Positions 45,644 through 56,091 of a DNA stretch of 64,000 nt are shown here, piece by piece (within the stretch, counting starts at the first letter, position 1; every line of letters starts with the position of its first letter). This stretch comes from Hymenobacter wooponensis. Lineage in GTDB: Bacteria > Bacteroidota > Bacteroidia > Cytophagales > Hymenobacteraceae. The translations under genes and the position numbers were made by a program. The notes under the pieces are model-generated. The model saw only the letters and a list, made by a program, of their open reading frames with translations. It was not told the origin of the DNA and did not search any database. The DNA is taken from the NCBI RefSeq assembly GCF_004745865.1, contig NZ_SRKZ01000001.1, forward strand, positions 1,364,001 to 1,428,000, written 5' to 3'.

Positions 45644-46105
45644 ATGAAACGTATCTTATTCTTTGCTGCCGCTGTGCTGGCTTTCTCTACCGCCCAGGCT
45701 CAGACGTCGCCGACCAAGGTGAAAACCAAAACCAAGACTGCTAACGGCACGGAAATCAAAACCAAGTCGGAGGCTGCTGCTGAGCCGGTTACGCTGAATG
45801 GCCCCATCAAGCGGGTAGAAACACTCTCGGGCATTGATATTTTCCCGACTTCTGACGGGCAGCGCATTATGCTCAGCTTCACGCAGCAGTTCACCGTGCC
45901 CGGCACCCTGGTAATGACCAACTATAAAAAGGTACCAGTGTACACTACCGCTCTTGACCCCCAGAACAACACCGGTGAGCCAGTTGATTTGGGCCGCATT
46001 CCGGCAGGCTCCTATCTGGTAGAGGCCAAAACTGGCAACTACGTGTACTGGAAGAAGGTCAACATCAAGTACCCTTCAACGGCGGTATCTAAAAAGCGCC
46101 GCTAG
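45644..46105 (+). CDS. Small secreted protein of unknown function
   Basis: 153 residues from ATG 45644, which starts a clear signal peptide (MKRILFFAAAVLAFSTAQAQ). A low-complexity Lys/Thr segment (TKVKTKTKTANGTEIKTKSE) follows, then a beta-rich body (GIDIFPTSDGQRIMLSFTQQ, VPGTLVMTNYKKVPVYTT, DLGRIPAGSYLVEAKTGNYV) that may bind a partner in the periplasm or be surface exposed. A T9SS C-terminal motif is not obvious. TAG stop within CTAGGCCACT. Confidence 0.75.
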   Translation: MKRILFFAAAVLAFSTAQAQTSPTKVKTKTKTANGTEIKTKSEAAAEPVTLNGPIKRVETLSGIDIFPTSDGQRIMLSFTQQFTVPGTLVMTNYKKVPVYTTALDPQNNTGEPVDLGRIPAGSYLVEAKTGNYVYWKKVNIKYPSTAVSKKRR

Positions 46106-46219
46106 GCCACTCTTGGCACCTTCTGCAGCTCCGAAATCGTTCTGGTTTCGGAGCTTTGCTTTATTGCCCGCCGCCCAGGTGGCCTAGGGCTTCTTCTGAC
46201 TCTTGTTACTTCCTTTTTG

Positions 46220-46783
46220 ATGAAAGTATTGCAGTTTTTCCGGGCCGCGCCGCTTCTGCTGGTGCTAGGTGCTTTGCTAGCCTTTGCTGGCCCTAAGCTG
46301 AAAAAGACGGCCGTTACTAAAAATATTTCCGTGGGCGTGCCCGAAGGGTTTCAACCCCTCCCCGACGATGGCATTGCGGCCAAATATCCTGCCCCACGCA
46401 AACCGCTGGCCGTATTCAGCAACCCCAATGGCCGCGTCGACTTCAGCGTAGCGCAGAAACCTACCACCTTCAGCAACCGCGACTATCCGCTGCTGCTCAA
46501 GATTTACAAAGCCAGCATTCAGAACATGTACTCCAAGGTGGAGTTTCTGAAGGAAGAGGTGCGCACCGTGAACAAGCGCGAATTTGTGGCCCTGGAGTTT
46601 GTCTCGACGGTCACCGATAACCGCCGCGGCAGCAACCTGGCTCCCATCCGCAAGTACCAGATGGTGCAATACGCCATTGAGGGCGACCAGCTTTTCGTAT
46701 TTACGTTTGATGCCCCGGCTGAGGAGCAGCGTCAGTGGCAACCCGTAGCTCAGGGGGTTATGGCTAGCATCAACATGAAATAA
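46220..46783 (+). CDS. Secreted protein, possibly PsbP/DcrB-like
   Basis: 187 residues from ATG 46220 (a TTG lies one codon upstream). Signal peptide MKVLQFFRAAPLLLVLGALL ending near FAGPK. The body (VGVPEGFQPLPDDGIAAKYP, VDFSVAQKPTTFSNRDYPLL, YAIEGDQLFVFTFDAPAEEQ) has the strand pattern of PsbP/DcrB-like proteins, a loose match. Function not assigned. Followed by a REP-like inverted repeat before tadA. Confidence 0.65.
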   Translation: MKVLQFFRAAPLLLVLGALLAFAGPKLKKTAVTKNISVGVPEGFQPLPDDGIAAKYPAPRKPLAVFSNPNGRVDFSVAQKPTTFSNRDYPLLLKIYKASIQNMYSKVEFLKEEVRTVNKREFVALEFVSTVTDNRRGSNLAPIRKYQMVQYAIEGDQLFVFTFDAPAEEQRQWQPVAQGVMASINMK

Positions 46784-46835
46784 GCGGTGAGGTAGTAGAG
46801 TCGTATAGTCACTCAGCCCATCAGCCGCTCAACCG

Positions 46836-46919
46836 CCTCATCCTGACGCAGGCAGGTTCTTCTCACACTGGCAGAGTACTGGCCTAATGTAGAAAGATCC
46901 TGCCTGCGCCAGGATGAGG
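46836..46919. repeat. Long intergenic inverted repeat upstream of tadA
   Basis: 21-base arms 46836-46856 and 46899-46919 pair with one mismatch; the arm contains CCTCATCCTG and GCAGGCAGG. The 42-base spacer contains ACTGGCCTAATG. Sequence unrelated to the GAGCGAAG family, but the same layout. Confidence 0.85.
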
Positions 46920-46972
46920 TGCTAAAGAGCCTTGCCACCTTCCTTCTTCACAACTTCGCAAATACACCACGT

Positions 46973-47419
46973 ATGACTCTTTCTCTTTATTCTGATGAGC
47001 AATACATGCGCGAGGCACTAAAGCAGGCCCGGTATGCTTTCGAGGAAGAAGAAATTCCGATTGGAGCGGTAGTAGTGATGGACCGCCAGATTATTGCCCG
47101 GGCCTACAATCAAACCGAGAAGCTGCGCGACGTAACAGCCCACGCTGAAATGCTGGCCCTTACGGCCGCCGCCAACCATCTCGGCAACAAGTACCTACAG
47201 GAGTGCACGCTCTACGTCACGGTAGAGCCCTGCGTGATGTGCGCGGGGGCCACGGCGTGGTCTCAGGTGAAGCGCGTGGTATATGGCACCCATGAGCCCA
47301 AGTTTGGCTTTCGGCGGCACGGCAATCTGCTCCACCCCAAATCGGAACTGGTAACGGGCATCCTGGCCGACGAGTGCGGGGCCTTGATGCAGGATTTCTT
47401 TGCCCGGAAGCGGAGATAA
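46973..47419 (+). CDS. tadA: tRNA-specific adenosine deaminase
   Basis: A 148-residue zinc deaminase that converts A34 to inosine in tRNA-Arg. Zinc and catalytic motifs HAEMLAL (His and Glu) and PCVMCAG (two Cys) are present, plus EEEIPIGAVVVMD near the start and GTHEPKFGFRRHG. ATG 46973 starts at the conserved SDEQYMREALKQA region; the upstream frame from 46919 would begin within the inverted repeat's last base and is unlikely. Confidence 0.92.
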   Translation: MTLSLYSDEQYMREALKQARYAFEEEEIPIGAVVVMDRQIIARAYNQTEKLRDVTAHAEMLALTAAANHLGNKYLQECTLYVTVEPCVMCAGATAWSQVKRVVYGTHEPKFGFRRHGNLLHPKSELVTGILADECGALMQDFFARKRR

Positions 47420-47431
47420 GCGGTAATCGGC

Positions 47432-47440
47432 TACTTTTGG
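47432..47440 (+). promoter_or_regulatory. -7 element TACTTTTGG for the superoxide dismutase gene
   Basis: Matches TANNTTTG; about 125 bases upstream of the ATG at 47566. Confidence 0.5.
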
Positions 47441-47565
47441 CCGCGTTCGTAACCCTAAGTGGGTTGCAGCGGTTATAACCTGACGCCCGGCCGCTGCTTC
47501 TCCTGAAGCGCTAGGCCAGGCATAAGGAGTTGTCTCTCATTCCACCTTACAAACACATTCCAATC

Positions 47566-48174
<609 letters not shown>

Positions 48175-48200
48175 CCCTCTAGCCCTTCTTAGTTCTTGTG

Positions 48201-48231
48201 AAAGCCCTTCTGCCACACGCGGAAGGGCTTT
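48201..48231 (+). terminator. Terminator after superoxide dismutase
   Basis: Stem AAAGCCCTTC (48201-48210) with GAAGGGCTTT (48222-48231), followed by TTATTTG. Confidence 0.85.
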
Positions 48232-48381
48232 TTATTTGCCTAGGCGTATCCAACAAATATGAGGCGCTTGGCTAGGCCACCCACAGGCCAAGGCCGGCTG
48301 GCCTACGCACTTAGCCAGGAAAGATTTCTTGTATCTTTAGGTTCAAAATACTGTCCCCTTTCTTTTTTCAACCGCAATTAC

Positions 48382-49674
48382 ATGAGTACGAAGCTGCGTC
48401 TCATTATTCTGAGCTTTTTACAGTTTTTTATCTGGGGTTCGTGGCTGATAACTATCGGTGCGTACTGGTTCCAGACCAAGCAGTGGTCGGGGGCCCAATT
48501 CGGGGCTATTTTCTCCACCATGGGCATTGCCTCCATCTTCATGCCCTCCCTCATGGGCATTGTGGCCGATAAATGGATGAACGCCGAGAAGCTCTATGGA
48601 CTGCTGCACATTCTGGGTGGCCTAGTGCTCCTCACTATCCCCTTCGTGGCCGACCCCGGCACGTTTTTCTGGGTGATTCTGCTGAACATGATCTTCTACA
48701 TGCCCACGCTGGCCCTCTCCATTGCCGTGTCGTACTCGGTGCTGAAGCGCGAGGGGTATGATGTGGTTAAGTATTACCCACCCATTCGGGTGTGGGGCAC
48801 CGTTGGCTTCATTGTGGCCATGTGGACGGTGAGCCTACTAGGTTTCGAGAAATCAGCCAACCAGTTTTACGTGGCAGCCGCGGCGGCCATTCTGCTAGGC
48901 CTCTACTCATTTACGCTGCCCAAGTGCCCCCCCACTGCCAAAGACACGCCGAGCCGTTCTCTGGTAGATGTGCTGGGCCTCAAGTCGTTTGCCCTGCTGC
49001 GCGACACCAAGATGCTGACCTTCTTCCTGTTCGCACTCCTACTGGGCGCGGCGCTGCAGCTCACCAATGCTTACGGCGACACTTTCCTGCACGATTTTGA
49101 CAAGGTGCCAGCTTACCAGGATACGTTTGCGGTGAAGTATCCGGCCATCATCATGTCTATCTCGCAGATTTCCGAGACGCTGTTTATCCTGGCTATTCCC
49201 TTCTTCCTGCGCCGCTTTGGCATTAAGCAAGTAATGCTGTTCAGCATGCTGGCCTGGGTGCTGCGCTTTGGCCTACTGGCCTACGGCACCCCCGATAACC
49301 CCGGCATCTGGCTGATTGTGCTTTCCTGCATTGTGTATGGCATGGCCTTCGACTTCTTCAACATCTCCGGCTCGTTGTTCGTCGAAACCCAGACGGCATC
49401 GTCCATCCGGGCCAGCGCCCAGGGCTTGTTCATGATGATGACCAATGGCTTCGGCGCGGTGCTCGGCAGTTCAGTGAGTGGCATCGTTATCGAGAAGTAC
49501 TTCACCGCTGCCGACGGTATCACGAAGGACTGGCACAGCATCTGGCTAGCATTTGCTGCTTACGCCCTGGTTATTGCGGTGCTATTCGTTGTTCTTTTCA
49601 AGCACAAGCACAATCCGCAGCAGCTTGAGGATACCGAGCCTTCCGAGCACTTGTTGTCGGTGGAGCCGGCCTAG
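48382..49674 (+). CDS. Nucleoside:H+ symporter-type MFS transporter
   Basis: 430 residues, twelve predicted helices. Start ATG 48382 gives the family N-terminus LRLIILSFLQFFIWGSWLIT with IGAYWFQTKQWSG. The NHS (NupG/XapB) family pattern is supported by FSTMGIASIFMPSLMGIVAD and by PPIRVWGTVGFIVAMW. It would import nucleosides across the inner membrane. The C-terminal tail is charged and disordered. Ends at TAG in GGCCTAGGCCTAC. Confidence 0.88.
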   Translation: MSTKLRLIILSFLQFFIWGSWLITIGAYWFQTKQWSGAQFGAIFSTMGIASIFMPSLMGIVADKWMNAEKLYGLLHILGGLVLLTIPFVADPGTFFWVILLNMIFYMPTLALSIAVSYSVLKREGYDVVKYYPPIRVWGTVGFIVAMWTVSLLGFEKSANQFYVAAAAAILLGLYSFTLPKCPPTAKDTPSRSLVDVLGLKSFALLRDTKMLTFFLFALLLGAALQLTNAYGDTFLHDFDKVPAYQDTFAVKYPAIIMSISQISETLFILAIPFFLRRFGIKQVMLFSMLAWVLRFGLLAYGTPDNPGIWLIVLSCIVYGMAFDFFNISGSLFVETQTASSIRASAQGLFMMMTNGFGAVLGSSVSGIVIEKYFTAADGITKDWHSIWLAFAAYALVIAVLFVVLFKHKHNPQQLEDTEPSEHLLSVEPA

Positions 49675-49771
49675 GCCTACCATACGCATAATGAGCTAAC
49701 CTGCGCCGCCCGTGCCGCCATCTGGCGGGGCGGGCGGCGCAGCCATTTTCTCTTCCTTTATCCAGTCAGAT

Positions 49772-50887
49772 ATGAGTACAGAATTACCCATTATTTCTGC
49801 CTCAGCGCCCAGTTGTGCTGATACGTTCGATAGTACAAACTACTTTCTCCCACTGGCGTGGTTTAACCAGCACTTTGGTGTGCTGCCGCGCAAGCTCATC
49901 TTTCAGCTGGCCAATACCGACGCCCGCACGGCTGTACTGCAGGCTCTTGGTGCTCGCTATGACTTGGAGCAGGCCACCGTAGCCCACTCAGTATACATTG
50001 AAAAGGTAGACCAAGATCCTGAGTTAAACGTATGGGCGCTGCGGCTAGCCCCGCACCTGCTACTGCTTGTCGGCGACTACGGGACCTACAATGAGCGGGG
50101 CGTACAGGTTTTTTACTCTCCCGCCACCGATGCAGCCGAACTGGCGGCCCTACGTGAACTGCTACTGGCACACGTTGAAACCGGGCAGCAAGAGCGGCAG
50201 CGGATTCACGTGCTGCGCCTGGCCTACAACGACCTGGAGTTCACGCCCCTCGACATCAAGATTCCGGCACTGGACCTAAGCACTCACTACAACGACGACC
50301 TGCTGCCCGCCCACGAGACCATTGTGCGGCGCCTGCAGCAGCCCCAAGACAAAGGAATTGTTATTCTGCACGGGCCGCCCGGCACTGGCAAGACCAGCTA
50401 CATTCGTCACCTCTGCGGCCTTACTGATAAGCCCAAGCTGTTCATTCCGCCCAACCTAGCTGCCCGCATCGCCGACCCCGAGTTTATCAACCTGCTCCAC
50501 GATAATACCAACTCCATCCTCATCATTGAGGACGCGGAGGCGCTACTGACCAAGCGCGACGCGGCCGGCGGTGGCCCTAGCGCCGTCAGCAACCTACTCA
50601 ACCTCTCCGACGGGTTGCTAGCCGACTGCTTCCATATTCAGGTAGTGTGCACTTTCAATACCGACCTCTCCCGCATCGACAGCGCGCTATTGCGCAAGGG
50701 CCGGCTAATTGCAGCATATCATTTTCAGCCCCTTGCCGAGGCTAAAGCCGAAGCCCTAGCTAGCAGTCTAGGCCACCACTCTGTACTGGGAGCTGCCACT
50801 GTACTAGCCGATATCTATAACCGTGAAGAGGGAGAATATGAGGTAGGTAAAACTGCCAAACGCATCGGTTTCGGAGTGCATAAGTAA
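49772..50887 (+). CDS. AAA-family ATPase of unknown role
   Basis: 371 residues from ATG 49772 (an upstream frame from 49712 adds a Gly/Ala-rich leader and is less likely). Residues ~1-190 are an uncharacterised N-domain. Walker A GPPGTGKT is at 201-208, Walker B SILIIEDAEALLT follows, sensor-1 Asn is in VVCTFNTDLSRID and an Arg-finger-like SALLRKGRLIAAY. The layout LDLSTHYNDDLLPAHETIVR before the P-loop resembles Bcs1/proteasome-type AAA proteins. No protease or partner gene is adjacent. Terminator follows. Confidence 0.85.
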   Translation: MSTELPIISASAPSCADTFDSTNYFLPLAWFNQHFGVLPRKLIFQLANTDARTAVLQALGARYDLEQATVAHSVYIEKVDQDPELNVWALRLAPHLLLLVGDYGTYNERGVQVFYSPATDAAELAALRELLLAHVETGQQERQRIHVLRLAYNDLEFTPLDIKIPALDLSTHYNDDLLPAHETIVRRLQQPQDKGIVILHGPPGTGKTSYIRHLCGLTDKPKLFIPPNLAARIADPEFINLLHDNTNSILIIEDAEALLTKRDAAGGGPSAVSNLLNLSDGLLADCFHIQVVCTFNTDLSRIDSALLRKGRLIAAYHFQPLAEAKAEALASSLGHHSVLGAATVLADIYNREEGEYEVGKTAKRIGFGVHK

Positions 50888-50936
50888 GCTCCTCAGTACA
50901 TATTCAGTATAAATCTGGCATTAAACCAGTATAAAT

Positions 50937-50971
50937 AAAAAGCCGCTTTGCACTCAGCAAAGCGGCTTTTT
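50937..50971. terminator. Bidirectional terminator between the AAA and NHL genes
   Basis: Perfect 15-bp stem (50937-50951 with 50957-50971), core GCCGCTTTGC, loop ACTCA, T-tract in both directions; followed by GTGCAATATAAG. Very similar over ~50 bp to the terminator at 56092-56128. Confidence 0.92.
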
Positions 50972-51161
50972 GTGCAATATAAGAGGCTCTGATGCTTAGA
51001 GCTACTCACGGATGCAGAAAGAGATATAGGCCCCGTTCAATCCTGCTTTTTAAGCTAAGCTCCTTAAGATACAAGGCTGCTGCATGAGACGAATAATTAC
51101 GCTGAGCATAGTCACCATAGAGGAACGCCATCAGATAATAAACGGCATTCCTTTGGGCCTA

Positions 51162-54100
51162 CTACAGCACAGTAATACGCTTCATAATCCGGCCTTTTGC
51201 AGTTTTCACCACCACTACGTACAACCCGGCCCGATGCCTTGCTAGTGGCAGTGTGAGTTCATCGCCCACAGCCGCAGATGCCGTTTGGCTGCTGATTAAG
51301 CTACCACGGGCATCATACACCCACACCTGCTGTACCGTAACATCTGCTTTCTGCCAATTGACTTTCACATCTCCTTGCGTAGGGTTAGGATACACCACAA
51401 CGGCATCATGAGGAGCAAGTGCCGTGACAGTAAAGTTCTGAGAGGAGCGCCCCTGGCCTCCCACCCCCGACACCATTAAGGCGCCCGTGCTGGCTCCGCG
51501 GGGCACTAAAGCTAGTAGGCGAGTAGCCGAGGTTTCCAGTACTTGCGCAGCCACACCGTTGAAATAGATGGAATCGGCTTTTCCTTCCTCATGGAAGTTT
51601 CGCCCTTCTATGGTCACCAGGGTTCCTACCGTTCCCGCTTGCGGCGAAAAGGATGTGATAGTAGGCGCGGGAATAACCGTAAAATCAGCGGCACCCATGG
51701 CTTCACCCCCTGGAGTCTGAACCTTAATTTGGCCTGACTGAGCTCCAGCGGGTACTTTCACCAGCAAGCTGCGGCTGGCAGCCTGTTGCAGCACCTGGGC
51801 CGTGCGGCCGCCAGTAAACGTAACCACGTTGCGGGCGGCGTTGGTGGAGAAGTTTGTACCACTTAGGCTTATCGTTGCCCCTACACTGGCTCTACCCGGT
51901 GCTACGGCCGTAAGGGTAGGCGCATACCACACCATGAAGGCTTGCGGGCTTTCCACTGCTCCCCCTCGCGTACGCAACCGAAGTTTGCCCAGCGTAGCTC
52001 CAGCAGGCACCTCCACCTGTAGGGTAGTAGCAGAAGCCTGCAGCACGCGAGCTGCTACCCCGTTAAACTCAACCGTGTCTTGTGCAGCCAAAGCTGAGAA
52101 ATGGGTACCCGTTACTGTGACAACAGTTCCCGGGCGTCCTTCACTGGGTGCAACGTCCGTGATAGTCGGCGGCTGAAATACGGTGAAGTTGCTACGGCTT
52201 GTGCCATCAGAAGTGGTTAGCACCAGTGAGCCAGTAGTAGCTCCGGCTGGTACCCGTACCGTGAGTGTGGTAGCCGTAGCACTCAGCACAGGCGCTGCTA
52301 CTCCGTCGAAAACAACACGATTTGCCGTAGCCGTAGGTAAGAAATGGCGGCCGGTAAGCGTAACAAGCGTACCGAAGCGGCCTTCCGCAGGCGCTACGCT
52401 GGCAATAGCGGGCAGCGCTAGCACATCAGAATAGGAAAGCGCCACGGCTGGATCAACCGTACGCGGCACATCATAGATACGGTTGGTGGTTGTGTTCGTG
52501 CGTACTGGTTCGTTGTAGTCGAAGAAAATATCAGCGAAATTATCGATGCGGGTACGGGCCGCAAGCACCGCCTTCGGCCGGATGCTAAACTGTATCAGGC
52601 CGTTGCTACCCAAGGGGTTGCTGGCACTGTCGGGCAGCATAATGTTGTCGAAGGTGAAGGTGAGCACCGGGCGCTGCTGGCCTGCTACCGCAAGCCGGTA
52701 TGAATGTGACGCCGCGTTTATTTGCAGAGTGCTCAGGTCCAGATCAGCCGAAATCGTATCAACCACCACTACCCGGTAGGCCACATCATTGCCGGTATTT
52801 TGAAACCGCACTTGGTAACGCAAGGCCTGATTGGTAGGCGTAAAATGCTGGGCCGTGACGCCTACGGGCACTACTTGCTTATCATTGGGGTCATACGAGT
52901 CGAGGATGGGCTGGCAATCTTCGGCCATTTCTGGAGCGGTTTCCGCTGGAGGCATTGCCATCATAGCTGGGCTAGGCGCCGAGCTGGTGCGCAGCCCGGG
53001 TAGCTCCACCGTGGCACTGGCCACTCTACTGGTTGGATGCTGATCAGGCTGGTCAGTTTCGATGCGGACGACTGGGCCCGTAGCCGTCCATCTAAATACT
53101 AGGCTGTCGCGCGAGGCCAACGATATGTTGCGCTGTAAAGCAAGTTGCGCATCCTGGTAAATGCGTAGGCCTACACTATCGGTGGTAGCGCCTAGGCCAC
53201 TATTGCGCACCACAAAGCGCACTTGGTTACCAGCTTGCTCATGGCCACTGACGGTGAGGGAAGCCTGGTCCCAGCCAGAGGAGGTGGGGTACGTATTACC
53301 GGGAGTAATCCAGGCTTTGGTACATAATGTAAGGCCCCGAATGCCTGTATTACCGCAACTCACGGAATCCTCAATGCTGATTATACCGCGCTGGTTGGGC
53401 TGCAGGGTACCCACTTCAAAAAGGTAGTTGCCTGCGGCATCACGGGTATGGGGCACATTGGCGCGCAGAAAGTTGACGTACTGCGGCAAGGCTACTTTAA
53501 CCACAGCATTGCTTGCCGCAGCGTACCCAATGTTGGCGTACGAAACAGTAGTGACGTTCCGGGCGCACCGGCGACGGCGGCCAGCTACGTTGATGGTCAA
53601 GTACGATGCGGCGCTTACTCGGTCACCAAAATCAGGACCTACCACTGAGGTGCCGTAGGAGGTAAACCGGAGGGGCACTGAATTGCTACAAAGCGGCTGA
53701 ACTATGTGGCCTGGCTGCTGGGTAGGCACTATCTGGCGCAGAACAAACGTGCCGGTATCTACCTCTATACTGTAGTTGCCATTTTCGTCTGAAAGGCCAT
53801 AATAGTTACCCGGCTCGGCCACTATCACCATGTTTGGTAGCCCCGGCTCCGTCGGGTCTGGCGTGCAGTTGTTATTCAGGTCTTGGTACACCCTGCCTGT
53901 AATCAGGTTAGCGGGGTGCAGGTCAGTGGCGGTATAAAACCGGAGAACATCATTGTTTACCATACCCGTCACAAGCCGGGTACCATTTGAGTTTATGGCC
54001 AGCAAGTTGGCCCGTACAGGCAGCTTTTTCTGCTGGCTACTGTTAGCGGCATACATGGTCACGAAGTCATCTTTGCCCACACTGGCGTAGATGTTGCCCG

Positions 54101-55649
54101 CTCCATCAACTGCAAAGCCGGCATCGTAAGGACTTAATGAAGCCGAACCGGTAAAGGAGGGTGGAAACACTGAAACCACTTCCCGGATGAGCTGCCCAGT
54201 AGACGTGAACTTTTGTACCCGGCTCCCAGCTCCGTCTAGCACATACACGTTGCCACGAATGTCTACCAACACACCTCGCGGAGCATAGAACTTTCCGGGT
54301 CCGGGCCCAGGCCAGCTGCCGCTTCCACCTGCCCCTATATTCTGCAAAAACTGCCCCTGCGGGCTGTACTTACGCACCCCACTATAATGATCGAGTACGT
54401 ACAGATTACCAATAGCATCAACTGCAAGGTCGGTGGGCCAATACCCATTGGGATTTGTCTGCGGGTTGGGTAATGGAATTTTGCTCAGGAAGCGGCCTTG
54501 GGCATCAAATTTCTGAATGCGCGGTTCACCGCTTTCCAAGGCATACACATTGCCAAGCGCATCCAAGGCAATGCTGGTCACGGGGCCGTTAAATTGGCCA
54601 TTAGCTGAGCCACGTGACCCAAATGCTCCTACTTCCAGACCAGCCGGATTGCGCCGAACTATCTTCTGCTGTTTAGCATCATAATAGTACAGGTTACCAG
54701 CTTGATCGAGGCGCAGATAGTTTCCTAACACGGCCTCATTGCCCCATTGCTGCACCAAACTACCCGTAGCACTATACTTGCGAATAGTGCTGAAGCTAGG
54801 GTCCCGATCCGTAGCATCAACGGCGTACACATTACCCGTCGCATCTATGCCTAGGGCTGCATGAATCCCATAAAAAGTAGGGGCTCCCGAGCCGAAAGCC
54901 TCAAGGTGGTTTCCCTGTGGGCTGTATTTCTGGATGTAGCTCAGGCGTGAGCTAACCAGGTAGATGTTGTTGCTTGCATCCAACAGCATCCCATTGCTTT
55001 GGTCATTGAGCGTAGAGCCCGGTACCCGCAACGATAGGCTGTTCAGGAGCTGCCCAGATGGGCTAAGCTTCACGGCGGTATAATCCCGGTTGAGCACGTA
55101 CACGTTGTTATCCGGCCCAAGCTTCACATCGGTAGGCTGTACCAGTGCCAAGCTGCCGCCCGGAGCATACACCCACACTACCTGCCCGTTCGCAGCAAAC
55201 TTCTGCACACGGTTGTTGCCAGAATCTGCCACGTAGATATTGCCGGCGGCGTCTACCGCTGCTCCTTTGGGCTGCAGCAGTTGCCCCTGCCCTGCTCCCT
55301 GAGTCCCAAATTGCGTAAGTGAATCGCCGACAACGCTGTATTTTCGAATAAAGCCCAGTGTTTGGTTTACTACATAAATGCTCCCGTGGCCATCTAATGC
55401 CAGGGCACTCCAATCAGGAGTGCGCGTGGCAGAGCGCAAGGGAATCACTCCCCTGTACTGACCATTCGGGTCAAGCTTGGTAATCCCTAAACGATCCAGC
55501 ACATACATGTTGCCGGCTTGGTCCAGCTTGATATCCAGCGGTAGGTCTAGGGGAGTACCGAGCATTCGCTCTAAACGAAACTCACGAAGCTGTCCGAAGG
55601 CCGATAAGCAACTTGTAAGAAGTAGTAGCAGCAGTAAACGTTTTCGCAT
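51162..55649 (-). CDS. Giant NHL-repeat/TIG protein with type IX secretion signal
   Basis: 1495 residues. Signal peptide (MRKRLLLLLLLTSCLSAFGQ); residues ~20-620 are NHL-type beta-propeller repeats (recurrent GNIYVADSGNNRVQKF-like units). A SdrD_B-like Ig unit follows (TGRVYQDLNNNCTPDPTEPG), then a DUF11/DUF7619-like region (SYDPNDKQVVPVGV, FQNTGNDVAYRVVVVDTIS). Four TIG/IPT domains come next (each xPTIT..P..G..GT.VT..G..F). The C-terminal ~75 residues are a T9SS type A sorting domain (VVVYPNPTQGDVKVNW, AGLYVVVVKTAKGRIMKRI). Probably exported and anchored at the cell surface; adhesion is a guess. Monocistronic. Confidence 0.9.
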   Translation of the reverse strand: MRKRLLLLLLLTSCLSAFGQLREFRLERMLGTPLDLPLDIKLDQAGNMYVLDRLGITKLDPNGQYRGVIPLRSATRTPDWSALALDGHGSIYVVNQTLGFIRKYSVVGDSLTQFGTQGAGQGQLLQPKGAAVDAAGNIYVADSGNNRVQKFAANGQVVWVYAPGGSLALVQPTDVKLGPDNNVYVLNRDYTAVKLSPSGQLLNSLSLRVPGSTLNDQSNGMLLDASNNIYLVSSRLSYIQKYSPQGNHLEAFGSGAPTFYGIHAALGIDATGNVYAVDATDRDPSFSTIRKYSATGSLVQQWGNEAVLGNYLRLDQAGNLYYYDAKQQKIVRRNPAGLEVGAFGSRGSANGQFNGPVTSIALDALGNVYALESGEPRIQKFDAQGRFLSKIPLPNPQTNPNGYWPTDLAVDAIGNLYVLDHYSGVRKYSPQGQFLQNIGAGGSGSWPGPGPGKFYAPRGVLVDIRGNVYVLDGAGSRVQKFTSTGQLIREVVSVFPPSFTGSASLSPYDAGFAVDGAGNIYASVGKDDFVTMYAANSSQQKKLPVRANLLAINSNGTRLVTGMVNNDVLRFYTATDLHPANLITGRVYQDLNNNCTPDPTEPGLPNMVIVAEPGNYYGLSDENGNYSIEVDTGTFVLRQIVPTQQPGHIVQPLCSNSVPLRFTSYGTSVVGPDFGDRVSAASYLTINVAGRRRRCARNVTTVSYANIGYAAASNAVVKVALPQYVNFLRANVPHTRDAAGNYLFEVGTLQPNQRGIISIEDSVSCGNTGIRGLTLCTKAWITPGNTYPTSSGWDQASLTVSGHEQAGNQVRFVVRNSGLGATTDSVGLRIYQDAQLALQRNISLASRDSLVFRWTATGPVVRIETDQPDQHPTSRVASATVELPGLRTSSAPSPAMMAMPPAETAPEMAEDCQPILDSYDPNDKQVVPVGVTAQHFTPTNQALRYQVRFQNTGNDVAYRVVVVDTISADLDLSTLQINAASHSYRLAVAGQQRPVLTFTFDNIMLPDSASNPLGSNGLIQFSIRPKAVLAARTRIDNFADIFFDYNEPVRTNTTTNRIYDVPRTVDPAVALSYSDVLALPAIASVAPAEGRFGTLVTLTGRHFLPTATANRVVFDGVAAPVLSATATTLTVRVPAGATTGSLVLTTSDGTSRSNFTVFQPPTITDVAPSEGRPGTVVTVTGTHFSALAAQDTVEFNGVAARVLQASATTLQVEVPAGATLGKLRLRTRGGAVESPQAFMVWYAPTLTAVAPGRASVGATISLSGTNFSTNAARNVVTFTGGRTAQVLQQAASRSLLVKVPAGAQSGQIKVQTPGGEAMGAADFTVIPAPTITSFSPQAGTVGTLVTIEGRNFHEEGKADSIYFNGVAAQVLETSATRLLALVPRGASTGALMVSGVGGQGRSSQNFTVTALAPHDAVVVYPNPTQGDVKVNWQKADVTVQQVWVYDARGSLISSQTASAAVGDELTLPLARHRAGLYVVVVKTAKGRIMKRITVL

Positions 55650-55686
55650 TCAATGGATAATTAGATAGAAGACTAGTTGATGCAAG

Positions 55687-55695
55687 CCAAAGGTA
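55687..55695 (-). promoter_or_regulatory. -7 element TACCTTTGG for the NHL/TIG gene
   Basis: Minus-strand match to TANNTTTG, 38 bases upstream of the ATG at 55649. Confidence 0.65.
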
Positions 55696-56091
55696 CTGCT
55701 ACTCAAGTTGGACTTTACCAGCAATCTCAAATTTATTAGCAGTACACACCAGCGCTTGGGAAAGAAAGCTTGCAACAGAAAATCAGCTGTTCAGTTAACT
55801 AGGCTTACAGCCATCGAAAGAGGCATAGTAAATCAGGATCAGCCGCTTTGAGGGGGTCTACAGACATTACTGCAACGCCTTATCACCGCATGCGATGCCT
55901 ATGTGCGAGGCAGCGGCCCAACCTTTCCTGCTCAACAAACTGAACAAGGCAGACTTTCGGCGCAATAAGATTTTTACCGTAATCGCATTAAAATATATAA
56001 GGATAACAAAGTATACCCTGCGGCTTTAATTATAGGTCACTATACAGGGCGACCCAAACTAAGCAGCGCTACTCCCAGACTTTTGCCAATA

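Noticed and set aside
1352..46919. CRISPR array made of the repeated GAGCGAAG-type sequences
   Set aside because: Copies are dispersed singly, internally palindromic, and lack regular spacers or cas genes.
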